Shown here piece after piece: positions 11,195 to 22,943 of a stretch of 64,000 bases of DNA. Under the pieces are notes generated by a model. The model made no database searches. It saw only the letters and a list, made by a program, of their open reading frames with translations, and had not been told where the DNA came from. Each line of letters starts with the position of its first letter. Positions within the stretch are counted from its first letter, which is position 1. The translations under genes were made by a program, and so were the position numbers. The DNA lies in assembly GCA_027596075.1 (NCBI GenBank), contig JADGJC010000002.1, forward strand, positions 186,001-250,000, read 5' to 3'. This DNA comes from Rhizophlyctis rosea. Its lineage: Eukaryota > Chytridiomycota > Chytridiomycetes > Rhizophlyctidales > Rhizophlyctidaceae.

Positions 11195-12736
11195 ATGGCC
11201 CGCTCAGAAGTAAAGACGGTTCTTGTGGGACGCATCGTCCACAGTCGGTCCCTGTCGGAGTTGGAGGTCATAGAACATGGCGTACTAGGCGTAACTTTTG
11301 ACGGGAAGATAGCATTCCGAGAGGTTATCGACGGAGATGCGAGCAACTCGGAGTCCGAACAGCTAGTGAAGGAGACGCTTACGCGACTGAGCCAGGAGTA
11401 TGGGTTTCCTCAACGGGCCGTTAGAAGGTTGACGGCGGACCAGTTTTTGCTTCCAGGTTTTGTGAGTATGACCCTACCTCTGAGCCAGCGTTCGCCTTGA
11501 GGGTCGTTGGGACTCATGCATAAACCTTGACAGATTGATACCCACATACACGCGCCGCAATATGTATATACCGGAACTGGTTATGACCTGCCTTTGATGG
11601 ATTGGCTGGAGAAGGTATCATATATATTAGTCAACATTACGAATTTTTACATTGTGTAGTAACGCTGATACGCACGGGCGCTATTTGTTGTATAGTACAC
11701 TTTCCCCAGAGAAAAGGCCTTCTCCGACCCCGAGTACGCCCGGACAGCCTACACAAAAGCGGTCACCCGCTGCCTGCGAAGCGGCACCACCACTGCAGCT
11801 TATTACGCAACAATCCACAACGAAGCCACAAAGATCCTAGCCCACATCATTTCAGATTTGGGTCAGCGAGCATTCGTGGGGAAGGTCTGTATGGACCGCA
11901 ATTCTCCGCAGTGGTATACAGAAACAACCGAAGACAGCTTGCGAGATACCAAGGACATTGCCGACTACATAGCAAACCTCTCACCCGATCGCCGAGTACA
12001 ACCCATCCTTACCCCACGCTTCGTAGCAACTTGTACATCAGAACTCATGAACGGATTGGCCGAATTAGCTAAGGAGCGAGATTTTCCTATCCAAACCCAC
12101 TTGAGCGAAAGTCCCGCCGAGATCGACTTCGTAGCCCAACTCCACCCAGCGTCCGAATCCTACACCGCCGTATACGCCGAACACGGCCTCCTTACCAACA
12201 AAACCGTCCTAGCCCACTGTGTGCACCTGTCAGAATCGGAACGTCGTTTAGTCCACGACCACGACGCCGGCATTGCACATTGTCCGAACTCCAACTTCAG
12301 CCTGCTCAGTGGGGTGATGAGCGTGCGGAAGCTGCTGCAGGAGGGAATCAAGGTCGGGTTGGGCACAGACGTGGCTGGAGGGTATTCCACCAGTATGATA
12401 GACGCCATGCGGCAAGCTATCATTGCTAGTAAGGTTGTCTTCTGCGAAACTCGGAAAGCGGAAGCGAATGGGTCTAAACCGTTGCAACCGCTGACTTTGA
12501 GTGAGGTGCTGTTTTTGGCGACGTTGGGAGGAGCGCAGGTGCTGGGTTTGGATAGTGTGGGGAACTTTGACGTTGGCAAGGATTTTGACGCGTTGCTGGT
12601 AGATCTGTCATCGGAGCGAGGGACGATAGATCTATTTCCTCATGACACTACCCTAGACGCCATCGAGAAATTTGTATATAATGGTGATGATAGAAACATC
12701 GCTAATGTTTGGGTAGGGGGGCGGTTGGTGCTATGA
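11195..12736 (+). CDS. GUD1: Guanine deaminase (guanase)
   Basis: Zinc amidohydrolase converting guanine to xanthine and ammonia in cytosolic purine salvage and catabolism. Exons are 11195-11461, 11534-11614 and 11696-12736, all phase 0, giving 462 aa (family about 450-490). Residues 90-95 IDTHIH, followed by APQY, carry the first two metal ligands (HxH). YTGTGYDLPLMDWLEK is the guanase substrate-loop signature. Later come RSGTTTAAYY, QTHLSESPAEI (His ligand), LAHCVHLSESE, HCPNSNFSLLSG and GTDVAGGYS with the catalytic Asp. All active-site motifs are intact. The APRT gene in this window (61 kb) belongs to the same purine-salvage network but is not adjacent. Confidence 0.96.
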
Positions 12737-12970
12737 TGGCGTGGCACGATATACATAACAAATAGCAAATAGCAGATTATGTTTGGGAATTATACATAGC
12801 TTACGTAGCTGCAAAACTCTGCGCAGCAAAACATCATGTTGATATTTGTACAAAAGAAATAAAAATGAGGCACTTACGTAATTGTGTGAGGTTCCCAACA
12901 CTATTCTAGTTTACCTACAGTACTACCAAAAAACTATTTACAAAATTGGGTTCTTCCTGCAATCCTACCC

Positions 12971-14725
12971 CTAAACTATCAATGCCGGCAACGAAATATC
13001 CAATACCGTTCTGTACCTCCCCCAGAGCCCTTCCGCTCGCAATATTTGCTCGCACAAGCGAAGATCGGGCTGTGTCATCATCATACGATCCCCTTCCAAC
13101 TCGGCCAGCGCAGCCGCCAGCGTACAGCACCGTGACATGTGTTGATAGTATAATCTGTCCCGGGGTCCCGTCATTGCCTTGAGCTGACCGGCCACATCCA
13201 TGATCTCATCCAAGGCTTCCTTCGCGGATTGTGCGAATTCGGTCGGGGTAAAGGTGCGGGACAGGTATGTTGATGATCGTGATGGAATGGTTGATTTGGA
13301 TGATCGTGATTGGGTAGTGGTAGTGGATGAGGCTCTCGTGAGCGGTAAGGAGACGCGGAGTGATCGAGTCACGGAGGAAGGTATGGAGTGATTGGAAATG
13401 GAATCTGAGGCCGGGAAACGTTTGTTGACGGCAGCATGGGGAGGGGTAGGAGGTGGGGTATCAGGCTCGTAGTTCTGCAATGAAGGTAAAGTGAGTCATT
13501 GAATGCGTGTGCCGGAAATTCACAAGTGTGGAAACCAAGGTTACCTCAGCGGGAGTCGAAGGGTATCTGTTGGATTCATTTAGCACATTCACAACCGTGG
13601 CAGGTGGTGACGTTTTGTCTGCGTGATGTGGAGATGAATGACGAATGTCGGAATACTCAGAAACGACAGATGTGCGCGTGATTCTGGATATCAGGGATCC
13701 CGTTACTGAGGACAGATCATCATCTTCTTCATCGATCTCGGAGGATGGTGGGGAGGGTTGGATGTCTGCATAATCTTCGAATTGCCACGCAACTTGTTGA
13801 AAACCCTTTAGATTTGGAGAAGGGGAATCATGATGTGCGTTGTTTTCGGATGGCGCCTCCTCTGCTGGTGATTGAGGTATGGGAGTTGAATGATGGGTAT
13901 TATGCGTTTGTAGTTCCGAGTTGACCGGACTTTGACGGGTATCTGTACCAAAAAGATTTCATGTCAATCTTTTGCCGAGTGTATGGACCAGTGAACTGAC
14001 GTACCTTCATGGGCATTCTCCAGGATTTCAGGGATTGGCTCTGCATAATCATGTTGATTCATGAAGGGTTGCAGTTGCTGATCCAACAGTTCGAGCAAGG
14101 GGAGCGTCGATCCATACTGTCCCTCAATGACTGACGCATATTTCAGTTGCCGATTAGTCGCGTGAGAGCGCTGTTGTTCAGGAAACACATGCCCTTCGGC
14201 ATACGTGCTCCTCCTAATCTGCACTGGCAATGAAGCGCGCTCCGTCCGTGTGGGTACGGCGCGTGCATCCTGCACACTTTGACGCTTCTGGTCATTTTGA
14301 AGTGCACGAATGCGATCTGCCGACACCAATTCGGTTGCAACCTCTCTGGCCCCGCGAGGCTTCGGCGGGCAAGAGCTTAATCGATGCTCTCTTCTCTTGG
14401 AGAATATTGAGGATCTCTTATCTCTTTCCGTCGAAGTCTGGGGGATGTCAAAGGCCATGCTGTCATCGTCGGGAGTAAATGGCGGGGGTTGGCTATGGCG
14501 CCTTGAGGGTGTGGTTTTCACCAGTGCTGCAAGCTTTTGAAGCATTTCCGTTTCACCATCACCGATTGATTTTGGTGAGCAAGGTGGTGGTGGATTACGA
14601 TGGCAAAAGCCAGTTCCGGTTGAAAGAAGGGAAAGAGGAGACACGCTTTTGTGGGCTGCGATTGCCCTGCGAATCAAATGAAACCGAAATAGCAACTGGA
14701 AAGACACGGAGTCGATCATTGGCAT
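12971..14725 (-). CDS. Unknown Ser/Thr-rich fungal protein
   Basis: No family recognised. Exons are 14725-14005, 13942-13545 and 13474-12971, with phases consistent (GAA-G|AT; GAG|AAC). Two starts are possible: ATG at 14725, or the later ATG at 14545 (MLQKLAALVKTTPSRRHSQP), which begins a more protein-like sequence. The longer form has about 540 residues, the shorter about 480. Most of it is disordered and rich in Ser, Thr, Pro and Arg with basic phosphorylation-type sites (SRSSKSTIPSRSS). The C-terminal about 90 residues look folded and helical: FTPTEFAQSAKEALDEIMDV, QHMSRCCTLAAALAELEGD, LRLCEQILRAEGLWGRYRT. This helical tail is the part to search with. It may be a signalling or scaffold protein, but nothing proves it. 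Confidence 0.65.
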
Positions 14726-15190
14726 GATTCATGACATCACGTGATTTCAAAGGAGCTTGGAAGTTGGAAGCCTTGAATTCCCACCAGAAGCAAATATGTG
14801 TCGGAGCCTCTCAATCACCATCCTGCATCAGCCCTGCATCAATCATTCATCAATCCTGCATCACCCCGTCCTCCACTTCTGCAGTTCCGCAACTTGCTGC
14901 TGCATCTTTGAGGTCCTTGATTTCGCCAGGGTCCACTCCGCCAAGTCCAGCCAGGGAGCCCAGGGTCTCGAGTGATAACGCATTTTGCAAAGCGCGTGAC
15001 CGCTGATCTAGGCCCTATCGAGCCTACATGAGACATCATGTTGCGCACAACGCTTGCCATGATGAATCTCATTCGTCATGGATCCTTTCGCAAAAAGGGC
15101 TGCACCTACCACGGAGCGCGTGCATATGCAGCATGGTGCAATATGGCGTAGCATAAAAGGTTGCCACATTGAATACAACCTCAGTCTGGG
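14726..15190. other. Divergent spacer with a CTGCATCA-like repeat
   Basis: Lies between two divergent unknown genes. Around 14820-14870 the motif CCTGCATCA or a variant recurs four times (CCTGCATCAGC, CCTGCATCAAT, ATTCATCAAT, CCTGCATCACC). This is a small imperfect direct repeat, possibly regulatory or simple slippage. No coding potential was recognised. Confidence 0.45.
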
Positions 15191-16522
15191 ATGCTTAGAG
15201 CAAACAGGTTAGATCCCGCGTTTAGAATAGTGCTTTTGTTGATAACAGCTTTAAGAGTCCTTGAAATGATAGAATACTGCGCAGAAGGGCAGATCTTACA
15301 TCAACTAGAACAAGAAATTGGACATCTCCGCTTGCAAGATACCCTATCACACCCTCTGGCTCAGGTACATTCACGATCAATGGAGTTTCTGACTGTCAGT
15401 ACCGCATTCGCCATCGCATTTGAAGATCTTCAGAATCAGCAACTAGATGACCTACTCCCACTCACAACATCGCCCGCCCTGACTACTCCTCTATTCCCAC
15501 TCTTCTCCCAAAACAGACAGGCAAGCGACATTACCGCCATTGAAGCGCTTGCACGATTATCAATCGAACTGTCCATTCCATTGACCTTTGGGCTGTGCGA
15601 GTCTTTTGAGCGGTTGGTGGAGGGTATAGGGAGTCGGGACTTTCTTCCACTGTACGCATCATTACAGAAGGATCTTTTAGAAGTAGAGTGGGCGAGGGAC
15701 GGAGCTTTTGATCTGGGGTACATTGTTCCTGCATCGCTGCTTTCGACAATGCCAGAAGGGGTCAAGCGGGTACCGCCAGAACGTGAGAAGGATGGCGGAT
15801 TGGCCAAACAAGCACAGTTGGGAACGGGACCGAGTTACAAAGGGTTAGAACCGTATTATTTAGATAAAGCTTCTAAACTGAGTCTTCCAGAATGTCTAAC
15901 GGACTCCATCGATTACGGACGACCCACATTTCACTCTATCACCTATCCACCCAATCCCTTCCATTCTCAATACCAATACCACGGCCACCACACTGCATCA
16001 CAGACAGCCAACGAATACATCAAATTTGTTCCAAAACATTTAGCTGATAAGACGATGGGTAGATGGCGATCGGAACAGCAGACGAAGAACGAGGCGGGAG
16101 TATCTCCAAAGACGGGAGTCAGTCCACTAAAGGGAGGAGCGGGGCAAACGCCGGCGCAGATTGCAGTACATGGGCCTTTAGAAATTCAGAAAGTCACGGA
16201 CTGGAGCAAAGAGGTAGAGCGCTGCATGGTTGCGAAGGCAAAGAAAGCCGCCAATGCCTCAAAAAAGAATGCCAAGAAGCGACCACCCACCAAGCCTGAA
16301 GCTCCACCATCAACAACCTCCGCAACATCTTCCCCACCCACGCCATCAAAGAAGGCATATTACGCAAAGATCCCATCCGTTCGCCCAACACCTCACCCAA
16401 ACAGTAACGATCGTTGCGCAACACTCCCTTCACGTCATCAAAGTCCTTCCACCCTACCCCCTGCCGCCAGCCCATATGAAGATCGACTGCCTCATTCTCA
16501 TCTCAACGAATCATGGGCATGA
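15191..16522 (+). CDS. Unknown protein with helical N-terminus and basic Pro/Ser-rich tail
   Basis: Single-exon frame of 443 aa starting at ATG 15191 (MLRANRLDPAFRIVLLLITA). I do not recognise the family. The first 220 residues are mostly helical with Leu-rich segments (LQDTLSHPLAQVHSRSMEFL, ITAIEALARLSIELSIPLTF, FLPLYASLQKDLLEVEW). A Tyr/His-rich stretch follows around residues 245-290. The tail from about residue 320 is low-complexity and strongly basic (KAKKAANASKKNAKKRPPTK) with PPTPSKK sites, suggesting nucleic-acid or membrane contact. An intron near the 5' end cannot be excluded, as the first 30 residues look like a signal anchor or an in-frame upstream extension. Confidence 0.6.
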   Translation: MLRANRLDPAFRIVLLLITALRVLEMIEYCAEGQILHQLEQEIGHLRLQDTLSHPLAQVHSRSMEFLTVSTAFAIAFEDLQNQQLDDLLPLTTSPALTTPLFPLFSQNRQASDITAIEALARLSIELSIPLTFGLCESFERLVEGIGSRDFLPLYASLQKDLLEVEWARDGAFDLGYIVPASLLSTMPEGVKRVPPEREKDGGLAKQAQLGTGPSYKGLEPYYLDKASKLSLPECLTDSIDYGRPTFHSITYPPNPFHSQYQYHGHHTASQTANEYIKFVPKHLADKTMGRWRSEQQTKNEAGVSPKTGVSPLKGGAGQTPAQIAVHGPLEIQKVTDWSKEVERCMVAKAKKAANASKKNAKKRPPTKPEAPPSTTSATSSPPTPSKKAYYAKIPSVRPTPHPNSNDRCATLPSRHQSPSTLPPAASPYEDRLPHSHLNESWA

Positions 16523-17130
16523 CGGAACGGTAAGGTGCAATGATCAAATTCAAGTAGACCTCATATGGGGGCTTCGAGGGAGCGATGCTTTGTTGTATGT
16601 GCGCTTGTAGAAACTGTATAGTCGTTTTACATGTAGTAGTAAACGTATATCCTGTACGATTAATTAATGAATCCCCAATGTGTCTTGCACGGCATTGAGG
16701 GTTGTTAATTACCAGATCTCCACTTCAAGGATTTTTGTTCATAACGATGAAGACTTGAGCGAGCAGTGCAGCATGTCGAAAGACGCAGAAGATGACTTGT
16801 TGACTCGTGATAGATTAGTTTTGTTTGCGAGTTTGGACTTGTCTTCCGGATTGCCCACGACTCCATGAGTCTTATGGACCCTGAGACTGTCCTGAGCAGT
16901 GAGAGGGGCATGTGATTCCATAATCCATCTTGAAATTGGTCACAGGCCGGAACTTCGGAAGTCCGTGGTCCGTGGAGTCTGGACAGAGTGTCTCTGTGCC
17001 ACCTGGTCACCCACACACAGCCACAAGTTCACATGCGTCCAAATGCACCCACCCACACAAAAGGTAACACTCCCACTCTTCTCTCTGTAGCCACATTTCT
17101 CTAACTTTCATTTGACTTCTTACACTCACA
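16523..17130. other. Spacer upstream of the BRI3-like gene
   Basis: Holds the 3' flank of the previous gene and the promoter of the next. CT/AC-rich words precede the start (CACCCACCCACACAAAAGG; CTTACACTCACA directly before the ATG). No coding exon or repeat was recognised. Confidence 0.5.
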
Positions 17131-17729
17131 ATGACAAACAACCAAAACAAGTACGTCACTTTGCCAGACGACGCTCCTCCACCATATGCGGAAAACAGCA
17201 GCGCAAGACTACCTCAACGCGCCAACTATGGAGCCACTAGCAACCAGCAAACTCAACCCAGCGGACCGCACAGCGCGCCAACCGTCTTCCTCGTCGGCAC
17301 CAACGCTCCTGTCCAGTACCAATACACTGATGGCATGCTATTGATTCCAGTCAGAGAACCTGNNNNNNNNNNGACGGGAAGTCATCACCACCGTGGAGAG
17401 ACGAGCAGGTATGTGATGACGGGAAGTCATCACCACCGTGGAGAGACGAGCAGGTATGTGAACTTTCTTTTTTGTTAGTCGGTATCCGCAGTGCAGGCAC
17501 TGAACATACCTACTTGTGCAGGCCCTCTAGCGTGGTGTTCCGCAGTGTTTATGGCCATCTTCCTTCCTCCATTCTGCTGCCTTCCATTCTGTGTCCCCAG
17601 CTGTCAGGTATGGTACCATTTTCACGCGCTGAACACTCTTCATCATTGAGATACTGAGACATCTTGTTTCAGGATAAATTTCACCGCTGTGCCTCATGCG
17701 GAGAAGTCCTTGCTGTAGTACCTGCATGA
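17131..17729 (+). CDS. BRI3/LITAF-like small membrane-associated protein
   Basis: Exons are 17131 to about 17452 (containing the N gap), 17522-17607 and 17673-17729. The N-terminus has PPPY (DDAPPPYAENSS), a WW-domain ligand typical of BRI3/LITAF proteins. It is followed by APTVFLVGTNAPVQYQYTDG. After the gap the correct frame reads REVITTVERRAG. A hydrophobic, Cys-rich membrane segment follows (PLAWCSAVFMAIFLPPFCC LPFCVPSC), then a final zinc-ribbon half, DKFHRCASCGEVLAVVPA. The order PPxY, hydrophobic patch, CxxC agrees with brain protein I3 and LITAF family proteins of the endolysosomal membrane. The gene is cut by 10 undetermined bases at 17363-17372, and a 45-bp sequence next to the gap is duplicated, so exon 1 is not reliable. 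Family call is moderate. Confidence 0.55.
17363..17461. repeat. Assembly gap (10 N) followed by a 45-bp perfect direct duplication
   Basis: Bases 17363-17372 are N. Immediately after, the unit beginning GACGGGAAGTCATCACCACC is present at 17373-17417 and again at 17418-17461, identical over 44 bases. Each copy includes the end of the coding exon and the same splice donor (GCAG|GTATGTGA). Only one copy is needed for a sensible protein. This looks like an unresolved overlap at a scaffold join rather than a real repeat. Confidence 0.85.
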
Positions 17730-18786
17730 GTCATATCGACATCCTCATACTATAGTTCACCACATCGCAGTTAGCAAAATTGTGTATATCATGTATAGTT
17801 TGCGGTTGTTTACCGAGCACATGTAAAGTATCTTCTATGTGTATATGATGTTACCGGCTTGTTTACAATTGTGCCATGTTAGCTGTTTATTGTGCCTCGA
17901 ACCGATGACATCATTGTGGTGATTTACCATTTTGAATACCTCTAAAGAAGAATGCAGGTGGCCACATCGAAATCTCTTGGCATTGAGTACATTTTTGTTG
18001 GACATGCATATGTTGGGTCTTCAGCCATTCAATACAGGACCGCTATTGAAGGGGCTGCACCATACAGACCTGAGTAACTTTGTGGCTGGTGCGGATGGGG
18101 AGTGCGGGGGTTGGAACATATGGCCATCCTACAATCCAATCGCGTGCTAATCGAGATCTTGGGGTAAGTGCTGTAGAGACACAGGGTTCCCCATAGGTCA
18201 CGTTCGACCTTCGCCACTTGGATGATCCCATGCATACCTACCGCCGGTAGCGGGAATGGCCGTAACAGCTCCGGTCCAGAGTGAAGTCTGTGATCGGATC
18301 GGTCTTCGTGTCAAGGGGTTTGTTTTGTTTACTTTGTCGGACGTCCGGAATACGATGCCACCTGCTCCGACCCTGCGCTACATCAGATAAGGTTGTGACA
18401 AGCATCCTCGTTCTGCTTTCCATTTTGGAATGCATCCCCAAATTGGCTAGACACTCCCTGGTACCGGCGCAAAGTCGAAACCCATGAATGGTTAGTGTCT
18501 CATTGACCATTCGGATTCTGCAACCTACCGTTGATGGGAAGTTCCCCATTAGTTGGCCACCCTCCGTGTCGGTCTAGTCGCTAGGGTCCAGGATCGAAAT
18601 CCTGGTACCAACAAACCCGCTTTAATCCGCCGCGTCCCATGGTGAGATTGTTTTTTTACAGATCTACTTTATATCTTGTCGTGGATGCGAAATATAAAGA
18701 ATGCCTCTCCTCCATACCGCCCATTCTTATCAGTTTGCAGCGAACAAGCCAGATCAAAGAAACTGACTCTACACCCATAAGAGACA
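17730..18786. other. Intergenic stretch with a tRNA-like fragment
   Basis: No convincing gene. Around 18567-18615 the words GTCGGTCTAGTCGCTAGG and CCAGGATCGAAATCCTGG resemble a tRNA D-arm and T-arm joined with no anticodon arm between them, perhaps a decayed tRNA copy. Frames at 17932-18150 and 18281-18487 lack domains. The rest shows nothing I can name. Confidence 0.4.
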
Positions 18787-19257
18787 ATGAATCAACCTAC
18801 CAAGGATTCGCGGGAAGGCCTCGCCCACGCACTGACGAAACTCTCAGAACGGGCACCGGACTTGAACCGCTCGGATTTGGCTACTACTAGATCTACCTTC
18901 ACCACTCTCAGGACCGAATCTTTCAGAATGATCCACCTTCAGAGTTCTTTCCTCCCCACTGATTATCTGGACGAGGCCAACCTTTCCCGCTGTTCATACC
19001 ATTCACCCCGAACCTCACTATTCCGGAAATCATCATCCTCATCATCCGTCTCCGTCTCCTCTTCCAGTCCACTCTCTTCGCCTTCATCTCCCTGTTTGTC
19101 TCGGTCTGATACATCTTTGTCGTCAACCCCTGCTGTATTATCGAAAAGGAAGAGCGTATCATTCGGGCGATTGACGGTGTATGAGTATGACCATCTGGAA
19201 GCTCCCTCTAGTAGATTACTGCAGCCGGGAGCACAGCAAGTCAAGATAGCCATATGA
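18787..19257 (+). CDS. Small Ser-rich protein with a KSVSF docking-type motif
   Basis: A 156-aa single-exon frame from ATG 18787 (MNQPTKDSREGLAHALTKL). No family recognised. The middle is a Ser/Pro run (FRKSSSSSSVSVSSSSPLSS). It is followed by KRKSVSFGRLTVYEYDHLE, the most conserved-looking part. K-S-V-S-F fits the R/K-x-V-x-F docking consensus for protein phosphatase 1, and the xVSFGxxxVxEYDH phrase recurs in short unnamed fungal proteins as far as I recall. A regulatory or adaptor protein is possible. It could alternatively be the last exon of a longer gene, but no upstream exon was found. Confidence 0.5.
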   Translation: MNQPTKDSREGLAHALTKLSERAPDLNRSDLATTRSTFTTLRTESFRMIHLQSSFLPTDYLDEANLSRCSYHSPRTSLFRKSSSSSSVSVSSSSPLSSPSSPCLSRSDTSLSSTPAVLSKRKSVSFGRLTVYEYDHLEAPSSRLLQPGAQQVKIAI

Positions 19258-20130
19258 TTGGTGTTTCATACCGTCTCTGCGTCTAGATTGTTCCCAACAT
19301 TTATGTACAAGGGGATGCAGGAAACGCATCACAAGTGGGGAGTAGAATCACATTCGTAGCTAGTTTGTAAATATCTTGTACAATATTATTGCCGGAATAT
19401 ACATGGTTATGATACTAGAATCGTAGGTCTTCCAACTGTGCAAGCAGTCAGTTATGATTACCCAGTTAATTTTACGACGACAGCCGTGCTTGCATCGCTT
19501 CAGAGGCTTCCCTCAGAAAATTCTTTCCGCGGCCATGTAATGATACAACGATTCCGTCCAAACGCGGCATATTGCAGCACGAAGCTGCATTGAATTATGA
19601 AAAGACAAGCTGGAAATAGATAAGAAAACAACGACTGCGCAAGCGCGATTGCTACTTAAAAGGCTCTGATCGTCCCTTCAGGCGACCAGAATGGTCCCAG
19701 TCACGATCAGATGAGAGCTTCTTCCCCCTATGTTTCCTAAAGCACTTTTATCCGCAGCGAACTAAAATCTCAGTTCATAATCGAGTTCAATCGGAGGAAG
19801 ATGGCCTTACAATATACTTATTATCAAGTTGCCGAAAACTTGAGGTTTGGCACAGGCAACGAGGAGCGAATGCACACACCTCAGCGCACCCGTCTGATAC
19901 CTCAATCACTCAGAAAGCTTGAGCCTGCCCGTGAGTCGTTAGGTTGGAAATTTGTTGATATGAGGGTAATGAGTTTTGGAAGGGGAGAGAAATCTTGGAC
20001 CCTCGCGGCGCGCCACACTGCCGCCATGGATCAGCCACACGCCACTAATATGAATGGTCCTCTCACTTTTGCAGGGCTTTCTCAATGCGTGAAGTTGTTC
20101 CTAATTTCAAGATCAGCAATTTATAGCACA
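19258..20130. other. Spacer upstream of uS5m
   Basis: 3' flank of the Ser-rich gene and promoter region of MRPS5. An open frame runs from 19801 into the first exon region on the same strand, but its peptide shows no domain, so it is probably leader sequence. Confidence 0.5.
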
Positions 20131-21052
20131 ATGAACTCCTTGGTATCCTCGTTCAGGGTATTACGCTTGTCTCCAGCCCAGGCTCAGTTTCACGCACCAC
20201 GAGGTATGCCGTTTTATGATTCAAAACAACCAAACCTGTTGACTAATATTTGCCGCCGTAGTGTCGAGACTGTCCAACCATTCCCAGCGTGTCACATCCA
20301 TCCGTACTTTCTCCATACCAACAGACGCAAACTCCACAAACCCGCAGTCCGCATCCATACCTGACGCAGAACCCACCCCCACTCAAATTTCCCATGTTTT
20401 CAATGAACAATCCTCTAGCAATGGCCAACAACGTAGACCGCCCAACAACCCATTCAAACCTCGGCAAAACAACAAACCCAACCAACGAAACCTAATGACC
20501 CGTTTGCTTCATGTCCGCCGTGTGTCGCGAGTCAGCAAGGGTGGAAAGACGAGAACGGTTTCGGCGCACGTGGTGGTGGGCGATGGAAATGGAACAATTG
20601 GATATGGGATGGGGCGTGGGACGGACCAAGGTGTAGCGGCTATGAAGGCTAGACGGAACGCTATTAAGAACATGACTTACATCGATCGGTTCGATAACCG
20701 CACAATCTTTGCGAGTTTCGAACACCAGTATAATAAGAGTCATATCAGATTTCAGGCGGTCAAACCCGGTATGTCGGTCCATTTTCCTCCTCTAACTGCT
20801 TCATCCTTTATATTGACTATTTTCTCATTAGGAAATGGTATCGTCGCCAATAGAAACATTCATGATATTTGTCGGTTGGTCGGAATCTCTGACATCGGTG
20901 TCAAGGTTGAAGGGTCCACAAATCCAATGAACGTCATTCAAGGCACAATTGATGCCTTGAAAACGCAGAAAACTCCCGAAGATCTTGCCCGAATCCGTGG
21001 ACGAAAACTGATCGATGTGCAAAAGACCTACTACGGTTTCAGCAATGTGTAG
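20131..21052 (+). CDS. MRPS5: Mitochondrial ribosomal protein uS5m (MRPS5)
   Basis: Small-subunit mitoribosome protein. Exons are 20131-20203, 20262-20768 and 20832-21052, giving 266 aa with all phases consistent. The N-terminus (MNSLVSSFRVLRLSPAQAQF, then Arg/Ser-rich) looks like a mitochondrial targeting peptide. The S5 N-terminal dsRNA-binding-like domain begins at LLHVRRVSRVSKGGKTRTVS and continues HVVVGDGNGTIGYGMGRG, with the conserved GxGxGxxGxG-type loop. The C-terminal domain contains GNGIVANRNIHDICRLVGIS, DIGVKVEGSTNPMNVIQGT and the closing RGRKLIDVQKTYYG. All landmarks of the family are present. The stop lies about 60 bp from the end of the converging RPT3 gene. Confidence 0.94.
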
Positions 21053-21110
21053 ATAGACTAGTGCAGAAGCGTTGTAAATTGTATTTATATAGCTGAAGGG
21101 AGATAAGCAT

Positions 21111-22598
<1,488 letters not shown>

Positions 22599-22943
22599 TC
22601 TTATCGCGCAAGGCACAATGCAGGTTCCGGTACGAGTTGAAAGGTTTTCAGATGATTTTCACTGGGGTGTAAAGTTTTGTTGAATGAATCTAGTGAGAAG
22701 ACTTCGGCAACCAGGGTTGATGGATGTGGGTCCGCACACGTGATGAGCTCGATGACGCGGGTGGAGTCACCGTCATCACAACCTATAAAAAGGGGGCAAC
22801 CTTCCCACATCAACCCTTTGTCCACCAAAGGCGATGTGATTAATTCAACAACACCGGCGAGTAACGCTGAGGCAGCTTTCCTACCACTAGCGTGTAGTCT
22901 GTCGTATTTTCGGCCCTCATCGCTGCGCAGCACTTACTCAAGC
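22599..22943. promoter_or_regulatory. 345-bp shared upstream region of RPT3 and UFL1
   Basis: The two start codons face away from each other across 345 bp, so this must hold both promoters. On the minus strand an uninterrupted frame (22933-22601) runs to a TAA two bases before the RPT3 ATG. In the plus direction the UFL1 frame is also open back to about 22677 without an obvious better start. No clear PACE-like proteasome box (GGTGGCAAA) was found. Confidence 0.6.

Noticed and set aside
18550..18620. Possible tRNA gene
   Set aside because: D-arm-like and T-arm-like words are present but no anticodon arm lies between them, and the acceptor stem pairs for only about five bases. At best it is a decayed copy.
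19801..20364. 187-codon plus-strand frame overlapping MRPS5 as a separate gene
   Set aside because: It reads through the MRPS5 exon 1 and intron in the wrong frame; uS5m explains the region.
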